From: Oscillospiraceae bacterium | GTDB taxonomy: Bacteria > Bacillota > Clostridia > Oscillospirales > CAG-272 | Reading direction: 5' to 3' | DNA: 38,784 nucleotides | Assembly: GCA_015064355.1 (NCBI GenBank) | Contig: SVSJ01000024.1 | Span: forward strand, 1 to 38,784 | Shown: piece after piece, positions 38,759-38,784 of the stretch | Position numbering within the stretch: position 1 is the first letter of the stretch | Layout: every line of letters starts with the position of its first letter | Notes under the pieces: model-generated | Told to the model about the DNA's origin: nothing | The model's input: the letters and a program-made list of their open reading frames with translations, nothing else | Database searches by the model: none | Translations under genes and position numbers: made by a program

Positions 38759-38784
38759 CAGGCGTTACTTTGGGTTTGGATTAT

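Noticed and set aside
1-38784. CRISPR array, prophage or toxin-antitoxin genes
   Set aside because: No regularly spaced repeats, phage structural genes or recognisable toxin pairs were seen on either strand.

Overview
The window looks like chromosomal DNA of a gut-dwelling anaerobic Clostridia-type Bacillota. I infer this from a TrpR-like YerC regulator, NrdR, YitT and DUF1653 proteins, a B12-independent glycyl radical enzyme with its activase, an ECF-type S component under a cobalamin riboswitch, and a bile-salt-hydrolase-type amidase. There are many textbook sigma-A promoters (TTGACA-17-TATAAT or close) and strong G+C hairpin terminators. The species cannot be named from sequence alone.

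Layout. 0-3 kb: a GNAT acetyltransferase, an XRE/zinc-ribbon regulator and an unrecognised 304-aa protein, ending at a degenerate 3' half of a tRNA-Pro(UGG) gene that looks like an old attachment-site scar. 3-7 kb (minus): an operon of an enoate-reductase/Old Yellow Enzyme-type Fe-S flavoprotein followed by the two subunits of aconitase X. 7-16 kb: envelope and export functions, namely an OpgB-like phosphoglycerol transferase, three MATE exporters, a peptidoglycan amidase lipoprotein, a PlsC-like acyltransferase and an AUR1-type PAP2 protein. 16-21 kb (minus): bile salt hydrolase family protein, YitT, SDR, MalY/PatB-type PLP enzyme and HD phosphohydrolase. 21-22 kb: a small uncharacterised protein, an ElaA-type acetyltransferase and tRNA-Gln(UUG).

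22-28 kb (plus): a glycyl radical enzyme of unassigned substrate, overlapped by its radical-SAM activase. Next comes an insertion of about 740 bp flanked by a 42/43-bp direct repeat. It carries a small lipoprotein gene and separates the activase from an intact greA, leaving a 13-codon greA stub behind. Citrate synthase and a small membrane protein follow.

28.4-35 kb (plus): the most striking region. Five consecutive paralogous genes each encode a lipoprotein with an endonuclease/exonuclease/phosphatase (EEP, DNase I-like) domain and a C-terminal Ig/FN3-like tail. A single perfect consensus promoter, overlapped by a palindrome, appears to drive all five. All retain the metal and catalytic residues. 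The cluster looks like an expanded, surface-anchored phosphoesterase array of unknown substrate.

35-38.8 kb: a cobalamin-riboswitch-controlled unit on the minus strand (transcobalamin-like DUF4430 lipoprotein plus ECF S component), then on the plus strand yerC with a SAM methyltransferase, and nrdR translationally coupled to a pseudo-receiver/winged-helix regulator. The window ends in a chain of short palindromes that looks like an interspersed repeat.
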